Assembly: GCF_001761325.1 (NCBI RefSeq)
Contig: NZ_CP017478.1
Span: 1,881,501 to 1,945,500 of the forward strand
Direction of reading: 5' to 3'
DNA: 64,000 bases
Source: Urechidicola croceus
GTDB taxonomy: Bacteria; Bacteroidota; Bacteroidia; Flavobacteriales; Flavobacteriaceae
Shown: positions 61,524 through 64,000 of the stretch, in pieces
How the letters are laid out: every line of letters begins with the position of its first letter
Numbering within the stretch: position 1 is the first letter of the stretch
Notes under the pieces: model-generated
Database searches by the model: none
The model's input: only the letters and a program-made list of their open reading frames with translations
What the model was told of the DNA's origin: nothing
Translations under genes and position numbers: made by a program

Positions 61524-62117
61524 ATGAGATATATTATAATATTAATTCTTTTAGTAGGCTGCTCTACAAAAGTAGATAAGAAAAATAATGAAACAAAGGA
61601 ACCTTTAATAAATCAAGTAAGTTTCCAAGAAGAAAATAAAGCCCCCATTGTTTTAGAAGAATTGAGTCTTTTAAATGGTAAATTGGCAGTTAATTTACCC
61701 AATAATTTTGGGCTAATGAATGAAAAAATGCTTGCTACAAAATATCCTTCTAATAATAGACCTACTTTGGTTTATACAAATGCTGAAGGTACAATTAACT
61801 TTGCATTTAATCATACGACTAATCCTGTTCCAAAAGATAAAATATCCGATTTATTACCTCCTTTTGTTAATCAGTTTAATTCTGTTTATCCTCAAATTGA
61901 ATGGTTCAAGAAAGATCTAGAGATAGTAAATGATAAAAACTTTATTGTTTTAGAATTTATTGTTCCAGCCATTGATACTAAAATATACAATTTAATGTAT
62001 ATTACTGAACTTGATGGAAAAATGTTTATGAGTACTTTTAATTGTATTGAATCAATAAAAAATGAATGGGAAATAATTGCAAAAAAATCTCTTAATTCGA
62101 TTAAAATTACAGAGTAA
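61524..62117 (+). CDS. Lipoprotein downstream of RHS toxin
   Basis: A 197-aa protein with lipobox LVGC (residues about 10-13) and a body of alternating strands without a recognised family. It follows the immunity gene after 13 bp. Could be a second immunity factor or an envelope accessory; unknown. Confidence 0.65.
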   Translation: MRYIIILILLVGCSTKVDKKNNETKEPLINQVSFQEENKAPIVLEELSLLNGKLAVNLPNNFGLMNEKMLATKYPSNNRPTLVYTNAEGTINFAFNHTTNPVPKDKISDLLPPFVNQFNSVYPQIEWFKKDLEIVNDKNFIVLEFIVPAIDTKIYNLMYITELDGKMFMSTFNCIESIKNEWEIIAKKSLNSIKITE

Positions 62118-62140
62118 TTTGTTAATTTTTTTTAACAAAT
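62117..62140 (+). terminator. Terminator-like hairpin after the RHS operon
   Basis: ATTTGTTAA and TTAACAAAT around a six-T loop. AT-only stem, so weak, but well placed right after the lipoprotein stop. Confidence 0.45.
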
Positions 62141-62177
62141 TCTGTTAGTAAATATAATTTTTATATAAATTCATTCT

Positions 62178-64000
62178 ATGAAAAGACTACTAATTATATT
62201 TTTATTAATTAGGTACACTATTTGTTATTCTCAAAATGAATCTAAAATTTGGTATTTTGGTGAAAACGCAGGTTTAGATTTTAATTCTGGCAGCCCTATT
62301 GCTTTAAATGATGGTCAATTAAATACTGACGAAGGGTGTGCAAGTATTGCTGATATTAATGGAAATTTATTATTTTATTCGGATGGAATAACAATATGGA
62401 ATAGAAATCATTCGATAATGTTAAATGGAACAGGATTAAATGGACATCCATCAAGTACTAATTCAGCAATAATAATTCCTAAACCAAATACTCCTAATAT
62501 ATATTATATTTTTACTGTTGATCAATTGGGTTGGTCCAATGGCTTACAATTTTCTGAAATTGATATGACATTAGATTCTGGCATGGGTGGAGTAACAAAT
62601 AATAAAAATATTGTTTTAGAAACACCAGTGACAGAAAAAGTGACAGCTGTTAAAAGTTTAGACGGTGAATCAATTTGGGTAGTGAGTCATAAATGGCATA
62701 GTAATGAATTCATTGCTTTTAATGTATCTAGTGCAGGTGTAAATATGAATCCAGTAATTTCAGCTGTAGGATCAATTATTACCGATATTGTAGGAAACAG
62801 TACAGGAGGAACAATAAAAATATCTCCAGATGGAACTAGACTTTCAGTAGCTAATTCTATAATTTTAAATAATATAGAACTTTTTGACTTTGATAATACA
62901 TCAGGGATAGTATCTAATTTTATTGAACTTAATGATTTCCCCCCATTATTTTTCTCTATGGGTCCATATGGATTAGAATTTTCTCCAAATAGTAATTTAC
63001 TATACGTTAGTATACCAGAATATGGTATATATCAATATAATATTTCACTAGGATCAGAAAGCGCTATTAATAACTCTAAAATAGAAATTTTCACTAATAA
63101 TCTTGGTGATGCCTCTTGTGCAATGCAATTAGCTGTTGATGGAAAAATATATGTATCAAATTACGGAAAAACATTTTTAGATGTTATTAATTCTCCTAAT
63201 ATTTTAGGTTTAAATTGTAATTTTCAAAAAGCTGCAGTTTCTCTTAATGGCAGAAAAGTGTTTTATGGATTACCTCCTTTTATCCAATCCTATTTTAATA
63301 TAGGTTTATCATATCAATATAATTGTTTAGGAAACACAACAGAATTTAATTTAAACACTACAGTTGATTCTGTAGTTTGGGATTTTGGTGATCCAGCCTC
63401 AGGAGTAAACAATACCTCAATAGATATAGAACCTACACATATTTTTTCATCGCCTGGAACGTACACAGTTACGGCAACTGCAACAAGTGGTGGAGAAACT
63501 GCTGAATCTGAAATTGAAGTTGTAATTTACGAAACACCTATAGCACATCCTATTGATGATATGATATTGTGTGATACCGAACATGATGGATTTATAATTT
63601 ATGATTTAACTACGCTAGAAAATGATATCTTAAATGGTCAAGATCCTGATTTATTTGAAGTAACTTATTATGATGGAATATCCAATTATAATGATAATAG
63701 TCCAATGGAACATCCTGATATGTTTGAATTACTAACACTTTCAAATGCTGATCCAGTGATAAGTGTACGAAACAAAAATAATCCAGCATGTGAAGATTCC
63801 ATGACTTTCAATATTGCTGTTATTGAATCGCCATTAATCAATCTAAATATAATTGATTTACCATTATGTGACAACACTAGTATTGGAACAGAAACTGATG
63901 GACTTATTGAAATTGATTTAACTCAAAAAGAAGAGGAAATTTTAAATTGGGAAACACAACCTGATTATAATATTACTTATTTCACAGATGATTTATATAC
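62178..64000 (+). CDS. Large secreted PKD-domain protein (partial, runs off right edge)
   Basis: The open frame begins MKRLLIIFLLIRYTICYSQ (signal peptide) and continues to the window end, at least 607 codons. The N-terminal about 370 residues look like a beta-propeller ('NESKIWYFGENAGLDFNSGSP', 'EGCASIADINGNLLFYSDG', 'SPDGTRLSVAN', 'DGKIYVSNYGK'). A PKD domain follows ('VVWDFGDPASGVNN ... FSSPGTYTVTATAT', about 395-440). Then come repeats of 'LCDTEHDGFIIYDLT' and 'LCDNTSIGTETDGLIEIDLT', typical of gliding or T9SS-associated CHU_C proteins. A C-terminal T9SS sorting domain would be expected outside the window. Confidence 0.8.
   Translation, partial: MKRLLIIFLLIRYTICYSQNESKIWYFGENAGLDFNSGSPIALNDGQLNTDEGCASIADINGNLLFYSDGITIWNRNHSIMLNGTGLNGHPSSTNSAIIIPKPNTPNIYYIFTVDQLGWSNGLQFSEIDMTLDSGMGGVTNNKNIVLETPVTEKVTAVKSLDGESIWVVSHKWHSNEFIAFNVSSAGVNMNPVISAVGSIITDIVGNSTGGTIKISPDGTRLSVANSIILNNIELFDFDNTSGIVSNFIELNDFPPLFFSMGPYGLEFSPNSNLLYVSIPEYGIYQYNISLGSESAINNSKIEIFTNNLGDASCAMQLAVDGKIYVSNYGKTFLDVINSPNILGLNCNFQKAAVSLNGRKVFYGLPPFIQSYFNIGLSYQYNCLGNTTEFNLNTTVDSVVWDFGDPASGVNNTSIDIEPTHIFSSPGTYTVTATATSGGETAESEIEVVIYETPIAHPIDDMILCDTEHDGFIIYDLTTLENDILNGQDPDLFEVTYYDGISNYNDNSPMEHPDMFELLTLSNADPVISVRNKNNPACEDSMTFNIAVIESPLINLNIIDLPLCDNTSIGTETDGLIEIDLTQKEEEILNWETQPDYNITYFTDDLY

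Overview
The window looks like a marine or environmental member of the Flavobacteriia (Bacteroidota). Supporting signs are the low GC content, TAnnTTTG promoter elements, Bacteroidota-type tyrosine integrases, SusD-like short lipoprotein signals, DUF6443/RHS proteins and a PKD-domain surface protein. No species can be named from the sequence alone.

Region 1 (about 1-16,600) is an array of gene cassettes separated by attC-like recombination sites. I count 16 sites, each opening with an RYYYAAC-type box and closing with a GTT-type box about 130-200 bp later. Within one cassette the two ends are reverse complements (for example GTTGTAAAC with GTTTACAAC). Cassettes carry a HEPN-like protein, two identical copies of a lipocalin-like lipoprotein, another lipoprotein, a Coq4-like protein, a TonB-like protein, a tautomerase plus flavin reductase pair, an HNH nuclease, a divergent AraC/aldo-keto reductase pair and an unknown protein. 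Six related cassettes carry no convincing gene. No integron integrase is visible, so the array is either an integrase-less cluster or continues to the left. It has been hit by two IS3-family copies and one IS110-family copy. The IS110 copy sits next to the R'' box of an attC, and its non-coding left end folds like a bridge RNA with guides matching that attC.

Region 2 (about 16,614-19,627) is the remnant of a first integrative element: a broken helicase, a tyrosine integrase and a 45-bp copy of the 3' half of a tRNA with CAT anticodon.

Region 3 (about 19,583-47,296) is a 27.7-kb integrative element bounded by two identical 45-bp tRNA 3'-end repeats. It has matching 12-bp-phased CGTGTTC arm repeats just inside both ends and its own integrase at the right end. 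Cargo from left to right: a lone integron-type cassette with three genes, a SLATT membrane protein, an SRAP/XRE/DnaE2/DinB mutagenic repair module, a degraded DUF4157 gene, a prokaryotic viperin, a large protein with a nuclease-like C-terminus, McrC, a ScoMcrA/McrB-type GTPase, a reverse transcriptase whose gene overlaps mcrB, and a complete type I restriction-modification system. It is a dense anti-phage island. The RT-McrB-McrC operon, preceded by a non-coding region, is the best candidate for an undescribed system.

Region 4 (about 47,400-53,613) is a leftward type IV pilus / type II secretion-like operon (pilin, prepilin peptidase, ATPase, secretin, PilMN-like, PilO-like). Region 5 (53,889-64,000) holds a two-gene RHS system with a C-terminal HNH toxin, a DUF4262 protein as likely immunity, a lipoprotein, and the start of a large PKD-containing secreted protein that runs off the window.
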